NCBI GenBank assembly: GCA_023653785.1
Contig: JAMKCH010079093.1
Span: 203,501 to 267,500 of the forward strand
Source of the DNA: Ophioderma brevispina
Taxonomy: Eukaryota > Echinodermata > Ophiuroidea > Amphilepidida > Ophiodermatidae
Direction: 5' to 3'
DNA length: 64,000 bases
The translations under genes were made by a program, and so were the position numbers. Positions 37,407 to 49,230 of the stretch are shown here, piece by piece (the first letter of the stretch is position 1; every line of letters starts with the position of its first letter). The notes under the pieces were generated by a model. It made no database searches, was not told where the DNA came from, and saw nothing but the letters and a program-made list of their open reading frames with translations.

Positions 37407-40036
37407 AGCGCAGATTTAGATTTGACACACACGTTGTAGCGAGGTGTAAAATCTGGAATACTATTGTTGTGCATACACTTGGACACCGAAGATTAGACGA
37501 TAGGACGCCGATAATCATTATTGAATATCTTTTCAATAGGTCTCAGCGAGCGAACATAATCATAATGTATAATTCCAAATATTCTGAGTTCTAATGAAAT
37601 GAAAGCTCTTTACTGGATTGAATTCAGTCTTATGTCAACATTGCTACAATACGACTTACAGGGTGTCACAAATAACAGTTCTTCCCAGGTAGATTACTAG
37701 TCATCGTATATGAATCTGTCGTCTTTCTTAGTTTGAATGGCAAACATTCAGAAAATGTCACGATCGCAGCTGTGTCTCATTTGGAAGCCTGTTTTATAGC
37801 ACATATACATACACCAATGACAATAGAATCAATGTTGTATTTCAGATACAAAAGACGGCAAATTAGTGTCAACACTTAATAGACCCCAGGTTATATTACA
37901 TAAAAATGAATACAATGCGTATGCTCGTGAATACTACGAATATTAAATTTGGACAAGTTTAAACTAATTTGGCAAAGGGAGACTTCAAGGTTGTTATCAT
38001 TTCAAATATCAATGTCAACCAATTCTGCTCATTTAAAAAGGCAAATGGGGAAAGCGATCGTTCTTATTTCAATTCCCTAAAAGTTTCAAGCATTGTCATA
38101 TGTACCTTTTATTATTATATTGGATTAAAGGCAAGAGTAATATTATATATTTTACCTATTCAGAAAATGAATTCCTAAAAATCAAATTATTAGCTTTTGC
38201 GATGAGAGTAGTTGTTATTACTTTGGGTTTTTAAAGGTTAAATGGCAAATAAAGAATGATTTCTGTTAATTGACACCAAAATAGAACGAATTATCTGTCA
38301 CCCCATTGCATGCATGTCTATGCACATTGCACAGGGACTTAACCAGCCTTCCTGGTCAGCAGGGACAAATCGCGTCTAGACTTGTCTCGCTCAAGGACAT
38401 AGACAATTCTAAAAAGGGGCTGATTTCAAATTTTGTAAGGATTGTGTATATCAAAACATATACTCCTTTCTCATTATCTGAACATAATTTATTAACTTCA
38501 CGTCTTGCTTAGAAGTCATATTTGACTGGCACTTTCTCTGACATTAACATTTCATTATTTTTCATTTAATAACTGAACTTTTGGGACATCCCTAAATGTC
38601 TTACATCCTTTAAACCATATTGTTTTAGGGATTTAAGAGATTTCAGAAATTGGAACTATCATCCATCTTCAGGATCTGGGGCAGTGGGGAATCCTCTCTG
38701 CGAGGATTTTGAAAGATTTAGTAGAATTAGAAGTTTCTATTCTTACAGGAGTTTAAAGCATTAAGGTACACTTTTTGTATTCTTATACTCTTAATATTAT
38801 TTATTGTTTAAAACTAGATACATATAACTACAAAAACCGAAAAAGGCCATGGTGAAACATATCGTGTTTTCAAAGCTGAGATGGCAAATGCAAACTGTAT
38901 CTAGCTAGCTGAAAGTACACAAATAAAATTTTGCTCTTGGTTCTTATTGGAACAAACTTACTAGAAGCACTCATGCCGATGGATATACGATACATGTCGG
39001 GTTTCGAAGTCGTAATTAAAAAGAAACGACGATTGTATAATGTTAACGATTCGGTCAAATGCCACTTTACCAAAGCGGTAATATACTTTTATACTTGACT
39101 TCATCGTATTGCAAACTCGGAAAAGACATACGCAAAAGCTTTCAATTCGTCTTGATTAAACCATATTCAAATATACATACTTGTGGTTGTCGCTAACTCT
39201 TGCTCAATTTCTCGATAAGTGTAGCGTAACAGCGAGTGAAATGGGTCATATGCAATTGGTGAGTTGTTTGGTTTATTCGGATCGTTCATTCTTTCGCCTC
39301 CAATATCATTTGCAATCCTATTTGAAACATTGTAACACACAAGGAAAAACGGAAACCCACAGGCAATTGAAATGGAATATTAGGGGAAATTTGCATGGAA
39401 TAGATGCTGGTGTTATCAGGTAGAAATGGGAAAAGAACACGAACAAAAGAGCACAAAGAAAGCTTGTTAACTTGAGCAAAAATGACCAAAAAACTCAACC
39501 GTATAAGGGCTTCTTCACCTGGTATGATCACTGATGTCTATTAATCCACTAATTGACGAATTAAGATGGTATGATGTATGGACGACCCTTTTAGTCATAA
39601 GTCATATAGCGATTCTTTACATTAGATATTGATCTTTGCCGTGTACACATTTTCATATCTTTCAATTAAGTACTTGCAGACAATAAATGCCTTAATTTAT
39701 GAGACGGAAAAATTGTAATAAGGCTAAATTTAGTCAAAAATGTAAAATAATTATATTGTCTGAATAATATCACTTTCTGCTATCTGGGTTAATTCATTTG
39801 CTCTCCTAGCTGTAATCGAATAAACGCTTACCCATTCGATGGGTATATTGCTCAAATGTCAATAATTTAGAGGCTAAATGGAATCTCCTCTTGGTCCTTA
39901 GATCTTATAACATGTTTAGTCCGGTATCCATCCCTGTTTCTTCTATGGCACTACATAATTTAATAAATGCAACTAAATCTATCTTTGACTGAAATTCTGC
40001 AGATGGAAAACACATAATGATCATGAGGTCGTGAAC

Positions 40037-40845
40037 AAACTTAGTTTACCAACCGAGAAATGAAAAAACAGAAGGCAAAGCGGAATGAATGTGGCGCATA
40101 CTTGCCAGGAAGGAGTTAGTCCCTTATTTATTTCCAATTCCAAAATCCAGGTACTCCAAATATTTATGTATTCCAAATTCCAGTTTCCTTCCAATTCCAT
40201 AAGCACTCAGCATCCAGTAATAAACTATTCCTCAGCAATTTGCCAAGAAGGTACCGCGAAATAAACTGGCCTAACTTTATGTTCGAAGTTCATGTTATAC
40301 GCAATACAAATTTGGTTCTTTATTTTCCAATTTATAATCCTAATATGTATGCACCCTGCGACCAGTAAATGTACTAAGTCGCTGAGGTTCTCACTCCTCA
40401 GCAATTTGCCAAAGATGGTACCGATCCCATGATATAGCCGAACTTCACACTTGAATTCCCAATTAGATCCTTATTGGAATACGCACAGATTTACAACTAG
40501 TTTAAGCAAATGCGCAATTTGCTAAAGGAACTTAGGTTACCATCCAATTTCATTAGATATGCTACAAGCTCAATTTTAGAGAAGGTTCATATCCATCAAA
40601 TGACCCGATTTCTTAAATTTCCCACACGAAACAGATTGATAAGATAAAATTTTAAATTCCTTAAAATTACAAAAGTCCAACAACTTAAAAAGAGCTTAGA
40701 CAAAGACACAAACACTCCATTAGCTTCCATTAATACCTAAATTAAGGTAATAAAGACACCTTCTGCTAAGCAACCCAAAATGGATCAGAGGTCATTCCCT
40801 GGTGTTAAATCAGTTTATTGCGTTTTGCAATAAACTTAAATATTG
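40037..40845. mobile_element. Unit D-specific insertion of about 0.8 kb, unclassified
   Basis: Units A and B read 'aacaaactta(gttt)attgaatttcaaagg' without a break; here about 800 bases intervene between 'aacttagttta' and 'ttgaatttcaaagg'. AACTTA occurs just before and just after and may be the target duplication. Inside, 'cctcagcaatttgccaa' followed by 'ggtaccg' occurs twice (40231 and 40397), a direct repeat with a 166-base period. There is no coding capacity and no TIRs could be read. Confidence 0.6.
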
Positions 40846-41824
40846 AATTTCAAAGGATATAGGATTTCTAGTAGTTCTTTCACCGTCATGATATTGGAAC
40901 GACCAAACTGCATAATTATTATTCAAGAAATGTTGCGAAAAATATGTTATAGACTTTAGCATGTTTAAAAAAACATACAAAGACATCAATTTAGATTATC
41001 AATAAATAAATTGTCATACCAATTACATTTATAGTAATTTAAGTTGATAAATTAAACTAATTGCAAAATAAATAAATACTATTATTATGCATCCAATTAC
41101 AGTATCTTGCTTCTCGTTGATACCTAATTAAAGCATTTTAAGCAAAAAAAAAAAAAACTCGTTAACATTACCTATCTGAACACTGTGGCATTAGAATTGC
41201 GAAAAGTAAGATTAAAAGCTACCAAAAATCTTGCAGCTCGCTTGCGTATACGTATTTGTTGCTTCAACTCATATTGTCAGAAACATTTATTTTTCCAGTA
41301 TTCAGAGTGCGGGCCAATGAACTCATATAGAACGCCCCGTAGTACTATTTAGAACCGGAGACTCGCCAGTTTACTGGCCCATTTTACCTCAGTTTTACGG
41401 GCGGCTTTAAAAGAACGTTAGCAAACATTTTGTTGAACACAAAAAAGCTATTTGAAGATGACTGGAACTTCCTTTATAACTTGACAGGAGAATGCTTAAA
41501 ACTTCATAGTCCATGCAAAACTATCTTACATCAATGATAAATATCGAGTCTGAGAAAGGATTGAAAAACGATTTTCTTGAAAACGTTGCAACTGAAACGG
41601 CTTTTAAAACGCTTTATTTATGGTTTAACATTTGCTTTAAATGTTTATAGTATTTTTGAGAACAAACATAAGAAAAATGTTTTAAAACCCTCCTGCTAAC
41701 CGTTTATAGAATGTTTTAATCACGTTTTGTGTTTGCTGGGAAAAGGCTGAGTACACTTTGCCAGATTTTTGGAAATCCAAATGTATTGATACGATAGTCC
41801 CCAAAGTAGGGTTATAAATGAGAA

Positions 41825-42240
41825 TCCTATTCTCAAAGTTTGGTGAATGAAGGTTTGAAGATGTTTTTGGGTCCAACCTCTGGGAAATGTGGGAAAATAA
41901 AAGAAGGGGGTAAAATTAATGCAAGACAAGTTTTTAAATGTTTAAGGTCATTTTGAGGGTAAAACTTACCCAGTGCTCCGAGTTTGTTGAAACTGGTGTC
42001 AAATTGTTCGTCATGCTTTATTTACAATGTTTGGCATTTGATTGCGTAATTAGTTGGCAAAATTTAACAAGGGTCTTCAAATTTACCCCTGTACTGATTG
42101 TATCCCCTTTACCCCTTATTTTACAACGTTCCCCACATTTCCAGAGGTTGGACCCAAAAATTCTGATTTAGCATCCTTCAAACTAAAGAAAACATCTTCA
42201 AACCTTCTTATCAAAACTTCGAGAATACGATTATCATTAA
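41825..42240. repeat. Foldback repeat in unit D
   Basis: 'gaaggtttgaagatgttttt' and 'ggtccaacctctgggaaatg' on the left are repeated in reverse complement on the right ('cccacatttccagaggttggaccc', 'aaaacatcttcaaaccttc'). Arms of about 80-130 bases enclose about 200 bases. In unit B only the left arm is clear (28350-28480). A further direct copy of the arm lies at 42545-42625. Confidence 0.7.
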
Positions 42241-42790
42241 TAACCCAACTACCAAGAAGATCAAATTTGATCGTATAGTGTCTTTTTAGTCCTTTCAATG
42301 TTGATTAGTGCCCAGTATATGAATATTCTATTTCTGGCTCATTTTGGTCAATAGCTTGGTCAAGACGGACCAAAAATATTCATATTTTTATTCTTTCTTA
42401 GCAAAATTATATTACTTGACCGTCGTGAGGGAAAGGAAAAAACTCATTCACCTCCAGAGCTACGTAATATTTTTACACTTATTTGTGTATTTGAATTCGC
42501 TTACTATACAAAGGTCATAAATAAGGATCCCGTTCACTACGTTTGGGGAAGAAGGTTTGCAGATGTTTTTCTGTAGTTTTAGGGTGCAACCTTTGGGAAA
42601 TGAGGGGAACATTGTCAAAATAAAAGTGTAATATTTAGTACTGGGGTAAATTTGAATCAAGTCATATTGGGTTTAAATATACACTAGTGTATTTGTCTCA
42701 TTATAAGGATAAAAAGGTATAGTTTTAGTTTTTAGGTATAACTTTAGTTACACGGCTACAGGGCCAAATAAGATTCAAGGTCATCCTGGG

Positions 42791-43300
42791 GTAAAAATTA
42801 GCCAATATTGAGATGTTTTTGAAACTGGTGATGAATGTATATACAAAGTCTCAAACTTTATATAAATTATTTGCAAAGATATTTTTCGTAATTCTGCAAA
42901 CAATTGTAAGTGCCACATAGGATTTCTTTTTGAACAAAAAGAATTTACCTCTAATACATCTAATATCTGCACTAAAATCCCAAATTAGGGTGATAATTTC
43001 ATTAACATTCTTATTTGGAGAATTATTTTAAAATTCTGTATCGTATTCACACATGGGTGGCAGGTTGCTTCCTAATTGTGCAAGGATACCGCATATGGCG
43101 CATAGGATATCAAGTTAGTAGCACACAAAAACTGAAAGAATGAAAAGCAGTTTAAATATAGAAGAAAAGCAATTGCGCCAAATAAGATGTTTTGCATATA
43201 ACACGGCGATTTTCTCCTCTACAAAATGCTTATCGCTGGAGAAGCTGGAGAAATTAGAGAGAATTTGATTTTTGTAATTTGAGTCTTAGACTATGTTTTA
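42791..43300. other. Non-coding, nothing recognised
   Basis: AT-rich DNA beyond the end of the repeat array. I see no gene, RNA or element in it. Confidence 0.5.
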
Positions 43301-43324
43301 CGCTTCGATACCACAATACTAACT

Positions 43325-43450
43325 ACATTGTTAGCGATAGAACGTCCAGATAGTAATCGAGATGTTCCGAGTTCAAATCAAGATTGTCTTTTTCATTTCA
43401 TGGCCGTCTCGGGAGAGAACAAACAAATATCAAACAACTCACTCACGCAC
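43325..43450 (+). mobile_element. Possible tRNA-derived SINE head
   Basis: The stretch 'agcgatagaacgtccagata' continuing to 'ccgagttcaaatc' has the spacing of a degenerate tRNA: an A-box-like start, an anticodon-arm-like middle, and a B-box-like GAGTTCAAATC near 43368-43378. It resembles tRNA-type SINE heads but is far from consensus, and no poly-A or repeat tail with a target duplication was found. Confidence 0.35.
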
Positions 43451-44334
43451 TATGTGGTCTTCAACCTTGACAATGCGGTGTTGGAGAAAGAGAAAATTGA
43501 TCAGAGCAACAAAAGCCTCAACCAATGTACGGTGATCCTTTAATAGAGAGTTGAATAGTTGCACTAGATTACTACAAATTAGGGGCAAGTCTGAACTTAA
43601 CTTGAATGTAATTTGATTATCGAGAAGTACTTCTGATAAAGAAACCATATGGAACCTAGAGAAGAGATAATGGATAATGAGTTGCAGAGCACTAATTAAA
43701 AAGCCACGGAATCGGAATTCTGCGTTGTGTCATTACTATGTAAATAGATTGAATCAGTACAAGAGCTCCTCGATTCATTTGAGGACTTTGAATGTTTTAT
43801 ATTGTCAATCCTTTACTTGATACATCAGCGCTACTAGCGAGAACAGTAATACCGATGCTCTACAAGGATCAACTTTCAGCAGCCTTTAGTTCGGTGGATC
43901 TCTCCATTTGCCTCACATTTGCTTTTAGATTCTTCCTTCGAGAAAGGTTTGTATGACGGACAGAACAATGTACATAAAAATGCGACATAACCTTCTTAAG
44001 TTTATAATGTAGCGTAGCCTGTGGCTAAAAATCGGTTCTACATAAATATAAAAGAGCCTGAACCGTTTGCCTTTATACGCTGCTCTTGATTGTAACGGTT
44101 TAACAAAGAACAAACAAATTGTTAGTTACTGAATGTTATTAAAGGAAAGTGTTTTCGTTGGCCTCGCGTGTGATGATAACCTTCAGCAAAAATATTAGCT
44201 CCTCTGTCATTTCTATGCCGTTCGAGTGAAATATTGATACGTTCCTTCGTATCAAAGTAAACGAAACGCAGTTGCTAGGATAACAGACAACTGGAATGGG
44301 GAGCTCGGTTATTTACGGTTCATATTATCCTGAC
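43451..44334. other. Non-coding, nothing recognised
   Basis: Several short ORFs on both strands, none with recognisable motifs or codon structure. No RNA gene is apparent. Confidence 0.5.
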
Positions 44335-44402
44335 ATGTCACCTATTATTGGATAGGAGACATAATCAAATGTCACCTATTATTAAATAGGAGACATAATC
44401 AG
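44335..44402. repeat. Two tandem 34-bp hairpin repeats
   Basis: The 34-base word 'atgtcacctatta...taggagacataatca' occurs twice in tandem with two or three differences. Each copy is itself a near-palindrome (TGTC.CCTAT paired with ATAGG.GACA), so both could form a small stem-loop. Confidence 0.85.
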
Positions 44403-44773
44403 ATGGTTTTGCACGGACGACGTATCTATGGGTGTTGCAAATTTTTCCATACCCGAGAGTCCATATCAGTAAGATTTAAAGTAGCATCCGATTACAAAAG
44501 AAATATTTGTGACACATTTTAATATCGAATTATAATTGGAACAACTTTGAAAATGAAAATTAAAATCAAACTGCATTCGAAAACAATATAATGACATGAT
44601 TTATTGTAATAAATGTGGCCTCGGGGTCAATTTTTCAGGTTATGTCAATTTGTGTTTCATCTTTCGAGCTTTTGATTATTTTTCAAATTCTTCTTCGTTT
44701 CGCTTCTGTTTTCCTTTTTGCCACTCTTTCCTTAGTTTATGATGTATTTCATTATGTCTACTTGGCAAACCGG

Positions 44774-44929
44774 TGTGAAAGCAGATACAGTCCGGCGGGA
44801 GCCACAGTCCGGGGCTCCATAGACGGTAACGGAATAAAGCGTGAAACTAATGTTGCGTAAAGAGTTTACTGAATCGATTGCACCATTGTCCCCGGACTAT
44901 GAGTACGCCGGACGATAATTACTTCTACA
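44774..44929 (-). mobile_element. Short MITE with nested inverted repeats, copy 2 (156 bp)
   Basis: Reverse-complement copy of the element at 2925-3090. Outer ends are TGTGAAAGCAGATAC...TAATTACTTCTACA, flanked on both sides by CCGG (44770-44773, 44930-44933). Inner repeats are GTCCGGCGGGAGCC and its partner near 44898-44912. It sits immediately 5' of the decayed RTE-like LINE. Confidence 0.8.
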
Positions 44930-44959
44930 CCGGTTCAGAATAACACCAACCCTGATGAA

Positions 44960-46400
44960 CTTGTCTTCAGTCACAAGATAGTAAACACCCTTCATCCATA
45001 CTGGACCTTTCACTAAAGAGGAGCTTCAGATCTCTCTGAAGGAACTGCAAAACACTCCGGGTCCCGACAAAATCCCCACAGTAGTCCACTATTCCATGAT
45101 CAACTGTTAGAATTTTGTAATGCCACCTACATGGTAAACAAACCAGCTGCCTTTTCAACTTTGTTCATCACTCCTCTCCCAAAGAAAGGCGACCTCCAGA
45201 TACCTCCAACTACAGAGGTATCATACTGTCACCACTGGCCTCTAGGATCTACAACCTAATGCTGCTCAAAAGAATCACTCCTCACATTGATCCCATTCTC
45301 AGACGGAACCAAATTGGTTTTCGCACAGGCAGATGAACACTACCCTAGACACTTACCCTCAGAAGGATCATAGAAGAGTTAAGAATTTCAAATAGAAAAC
45401 CTCAATTGTGTTAGTAGACTTCATCAAGGCTTATGACAGTGTCAACAAAGATTTAATGCTGCATACTCTCTTCAACTACGGTGTCCCAGATGAGACTGTC
45501 AAAGCAATTGAAATTATGTACGATAACCGATCTAGCATTGTGCAGACCATAGATGGGCCCACAAAGGAGTTATTAACAGCCACTGCAATCCTCTTAGGAG
45601 ATACTCTTGCCTGTTGCTCTCTATCTCTTTGTCATCGTAGTCGATTACATCTTCAGACAGTCTTGACATTATGAACGACGAGTGACTCTCCATCAAACCC
45701 AAGCGTTCTAGACGTCACCAAAGTCAGCATCTCACCCACCTTGACTACGCATACGATCTAGCAACAGCGCATCTGATATATGATGCACAAGATCTTAGAC
45801 TACTAACTTCACTTGAAATTCCAGAAGACAAAGTCGGCCTACATCCACATGCCAAAAAGACAGAATACATGACCGTCAATGAGGAAGAGAATCATCAACC
45901 TATCTGCACTATAGAAGGTATCCAACTCAAAGAGGTCAGGGGCTTCAAATAACTATGGTCCTATGTTGCAATAAAGACTTCCAGTCACGCAAAGGACAAG
46001 CTTGAAATGCTAGCAATAAACTACACCACTTATGGCAATCTAGTATCTCCAATTCAACCAAGCTGACCTTCTTCAGAGCGTGTGCCATGAAGAAAGAGCT
46101 ACAGGATAGACTGGATTCCACCTACACCAGGGTCCTTATGCGAGTACAAAACATGTCCTGGCGTGAGCACAAGACCAAGACAAAGATGTATGGAGACATC
46201 CCTCCAATTTCTTTCACTGTCGCCCAGGGTCGAGCACGAATTGCTGGTCATCGGGCGATGGTCACACGATGGAGGTTAACTACATTGATGTGATTGCTCG
46301 AGACATCCATCAGGACCTCAACTTAATGACGGAAAGGGACAGTTGCGCACATGGTGAACAGCATCTCGGCTGCGGTCGCTAGATAGCTAAGCCTCATTTG
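44960..46400 (+). mobile_element. Decayed RTE-like LINE, RT to C-terminus
   Basis: Landmarks in order across shifting frames: PFTKEELQISLKELQNTPGP (44995-45067, pre-RT), NYRGIILSPLASRIYNLMLL (45208-45270), NQIGFRTGR, then LVDFIKAYDSVNKDLMLHTL (45412-45468, RT motif A with its Asp), TAILLGDTLA where the family has QGDTLAP, then LFVIVVDYIFRQSLD (45628-45672). The catalytic box reads YAYDLA instead of YADDLA near 45745, so the second aspartate position is lost. The C-terminus (46087-46293) reads QDRLDSTYTRVLMRVQNMSW and YGDIPPISFTVAQGRARIAGH. GDTLA and this C-terminal pattern point to an RTE-related clade. Frameshifts and stops make it inactive. Confidence 0.8.
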
Positions 46401-46744
46401 TCCGTACAAATTATGAAATAGTAAAGACCTCTATTTAAAAAAACAGATCCCTGTCCACAATGGCACTTAGTCATTGATGAGAATAGTATCATTTTAGAAA
46501 TTGTAAATATCCCGACAAGCAACATGTTTCTGTTTTTGCTTGGCCTTACTTATTAACTTTTTTTAACTTGTCATTTGGTTGATAAATTTAATCTTTAATA
46601 AATGCCATGCTTGATTGCAGGTTATCCTTTCGTTGATTTTTCGAAATATTTTCAAAATTGCATTTTGCATTTTTAAAGTAAATTGTAAAATGTTAGCTTT
46701 ACTTTGTACATATTTAATTGCCTTACTGCATTTGATTGCTTATT

Positions 46745-46965
46745 GATCTTCAAAGGTGTTTGTGTTTGTGTGTGTGTGTGTGTGTGTGAGTTTTCCTTAT
46801 GGTGAGCATTTTTAAATTTAAAATTTGTGGTTCGAATTTATTTTAGTAATATCATTTGATTACTTATTGATCTTTAAATGTGTTTTTCTTTTGCATGTGT
46901 GTGTTTGTGTGTGCGTGTTTATGTGAATGTGTGTGTGTGTGTTTGTATGTGTGTATCTGTGTAAG
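46745..46965. repeat. Two GT-rich microsatellites in a diverged direct repeat
   Basis: GT runs at about 46760-46788 and 46895-46965. Each is preceded by 'tttgatt(g/a)cttattgatctt(c/t)aaa', so the pair forms a direct repeat with a period near 123 bases. Confidence 0.75.
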
Positions 46966-48742
46966 ATCTGTCTTCTATAAGAGTGTACCTTCATCAGCCA
47001 AACTGTCTGTTTGTTTTAATTTCGATACTATGCAGCGCCCATACGTTTGGCACTAATGTTTTGAGAAGCGTTAATGGATGAATTAGCCAACCCATTGCGA
47101 CATTCCTGTCAGCTGAAATAAACCTGACAGATAAAAGACGATCAACTTTTACCTTATTTAGATGTTAACATGTTAAGATCAGGCCTTCATCGTACGACAC
47201 AATACAAACAGCGTAGCAGTTTGACGTGTTGCTGTGTCGTTGACTTCAATAATTAACTGCACTGAAGTAGCGGGGTACTGTTTCAGGATTCCATAAAGAC
47301 ACAAAGGTATCATTCCCAATTAAAACAAAATAAGCAAAGTGGTAAATTTCATGACATGAATGAAACATAGTTCTTCGACCTGACCTTTCTGAAAGTACAG
47401 GTTCAGTATTCCATTGTTTTTGCTTTATGCCGTATATCAATTTTCTCAACTACAATAGATAATCTTTCCAAAGTATTACGCAAATCTTTTGTAGTTATGT
47501 AAGTGTTTTTTGTTACATAAATTTCAGCTATGGTCTAAACAGACGTCATCTGAATACCTTCATTTTTTGTTAAGCAATTGACACAAAAACATCATAGATG
47601 AATTATGTTGTACAATCATTAAACACAGTTAAAATACACATTAATTATCTAATATTTGAATAAGTTCTGAAGAGTGAGGTTTTTACCGGAAAAACCTAGC
47701 AGTTAGTGACTACTTCGTAGTGAGTGACTTCATTTTTCGTATCTGGCGTATAACACAGGTGCTGGGGGTAACCATTTTAAATTCCATTGGGTCACTCGTT
47801 GGCATTTAAACGGGTACTAAATTCCGGGTTCTTTATAACATCCATTGATTTTAACTTTTAATTTTCCCTAAATACGTACATGATAGCATGATGTCTGCTT
47901 TCTCAAAGATGTGTCCTTGACCTTACATGAAGTATTTAAAATTACTAATTGGTTAGGTTAATTGGCGTTTGGTCTCTCATTTTTATGTTTTTCTTTCACC
48001 TGTTTACAAAAATACATTTTCTATTAATTAAAATCAACCTATTTCAGTGTAAATGTTAAAATTGCTACGTGCTTTGTTCTGCTCCGTAAATGAGTGTAGT
48101 TCGTGTAGGGAAAAATTATCCAATATATTTCCTTAGTCTTTTACCCATGCTTATTTCATACTAAAAAAATGAGTTTGATTTTATGCACATAGGACCTTAT
48201 TAAATCTCGAACATGTGTTCCTTAAAACAGTATAGACGTCTAGTTGCAATGCATGGGGTATGTACTTGAAGGTGGAGTGTGGAATTATTTTGTTCATGAA
48301 TTGAACAAAAGAATTCGATCCACGTCTCAGGTACAAGTTTATCGTGTGGGGCGACGCGTTAATTTACATATAAAAGCAAGGATCTACCGCCCCAGTGGGT
48401 CGTTTCCATACATGTTTAATAAATCTTGGACAAGGACCCATTATCACGGAAACTGCCTCTAAACATGGATTAAAAGCCAATATTGTCGAGGGTTCGCGCT
48501 CAAGCCCAGAAAAATGTTGACAAAAATTAGTATATATCTGCGAAATGTTAGGAATAGGTACCTTTTTAGAAATAGGTGTGGGTTTCGAGTCCTCAATCGC
48601 ACGTCCCCGACCAAACCATATCTGAATATACCTGGAACTAGAAATCCCTATTTTATTTGCACGTGGTAATTACACGCGACATTAGCCATTATATCTAAGC
48701 ATCCCCAGCAACATCCCCAGCAACAGCAAGGTATATATATAT
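46966..48742. other. Non-coding, nothing recognised
   Basis: Only short ORFs (for example 48244-48462) without recognisable motifs. No RNA gene or element boundaries seen. Confidence 0.5.
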
Positions 48743-48746
48743 TTAA

Positions 48747-49230
48747 AGAGACACTGGCACATATGAAAAATAGTGCGCCCTCAAGATTTTTCAAAATCAA
48801 TATTTTTGCATGGTTGTAAAGCTTTTATATACAAAAGCCCTCACCCGAAATGATTAAGACCAAATCGGCTTCCTTATGGGTAAACAGAACGAATTTATAA
48901 TTTAACGTCGCCGGCGACGTTTAATTCAGCAGACGACGAAAATGGCGTTTAACACAAGAACACGCACGCCGTATGCATGTTTCCCACGCTATGCACACTG
49001 TTTGACCGGTCTATATAATATACACATTTGTTGATTAAAGTTATGGAAAACTTAAAAGTTGGCCTACAAATTACCTGGATGTCTTTATCCTCATATCAAT
49101 GTCCCTATCTGTTTTGGGGTATGTTATTTTTATGTATAAAATATATCCCTGTTCTTCCAATGGCCTAGACTATCATTTGAGAGCAAATTGAAGAAATTTC
49201 ATATTTTGTGAAAATGTGCCAGTGCCGCTT
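48747..49230. mobile_element. MITE with AGAGACACTGGCACAT-type TIRs
   Basis: Left end TTTAAAGAGACACTGGCACA; right end, read in reverse, AAAGCGGCACTGGCACAT. The left side is preceded by TTAA (48743-48746); on the right the expected TTAA is not intact. An 18-base perfect palindrome, AACGTCGCCGGCGACGTT, lies in the interior at 48903-48920. The right end is included in the duplication described at 49193-49820. No coding capacity. Confidence 0.65.

Larger units (their letters stand above)
35630..42790. repeat. 9.3-kb unit, copy D (inverted first part, then direct)
   Basis: 35630-37795 is the reverse complement of unit sequence, in pieces: 35630-35890 corresponds to about 28360-28620, 35890-36365 to 30765-31000 / 21470-21740, and 36845-37795 to about 29820-30760. 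From about 37796 the sequence runs in direct orientation again, equivalent to B from 22780, and ends near 42785 at 'caaggtcatcctggggtaaa' (B 28605). The unit therefore contains two inversion junctions. It carries a family-1 MITE in the inverted part and an 800-bp insertion at 40037-40845. Confidence 0.8.

Noticed and set aside
43325..43400. Functional tRNA gene
   Set aside because: The arms do not pair well enough and the B box is degenerate; at best a SINE head.
44615..44860. Hydrophobic 81-codon ORF resembling a membrane segment
   Set aside because: T-rich DNA gives Phe/Leu/Ile codons; the end runs into the MITE at 44774-44929 and no family is recognisable.
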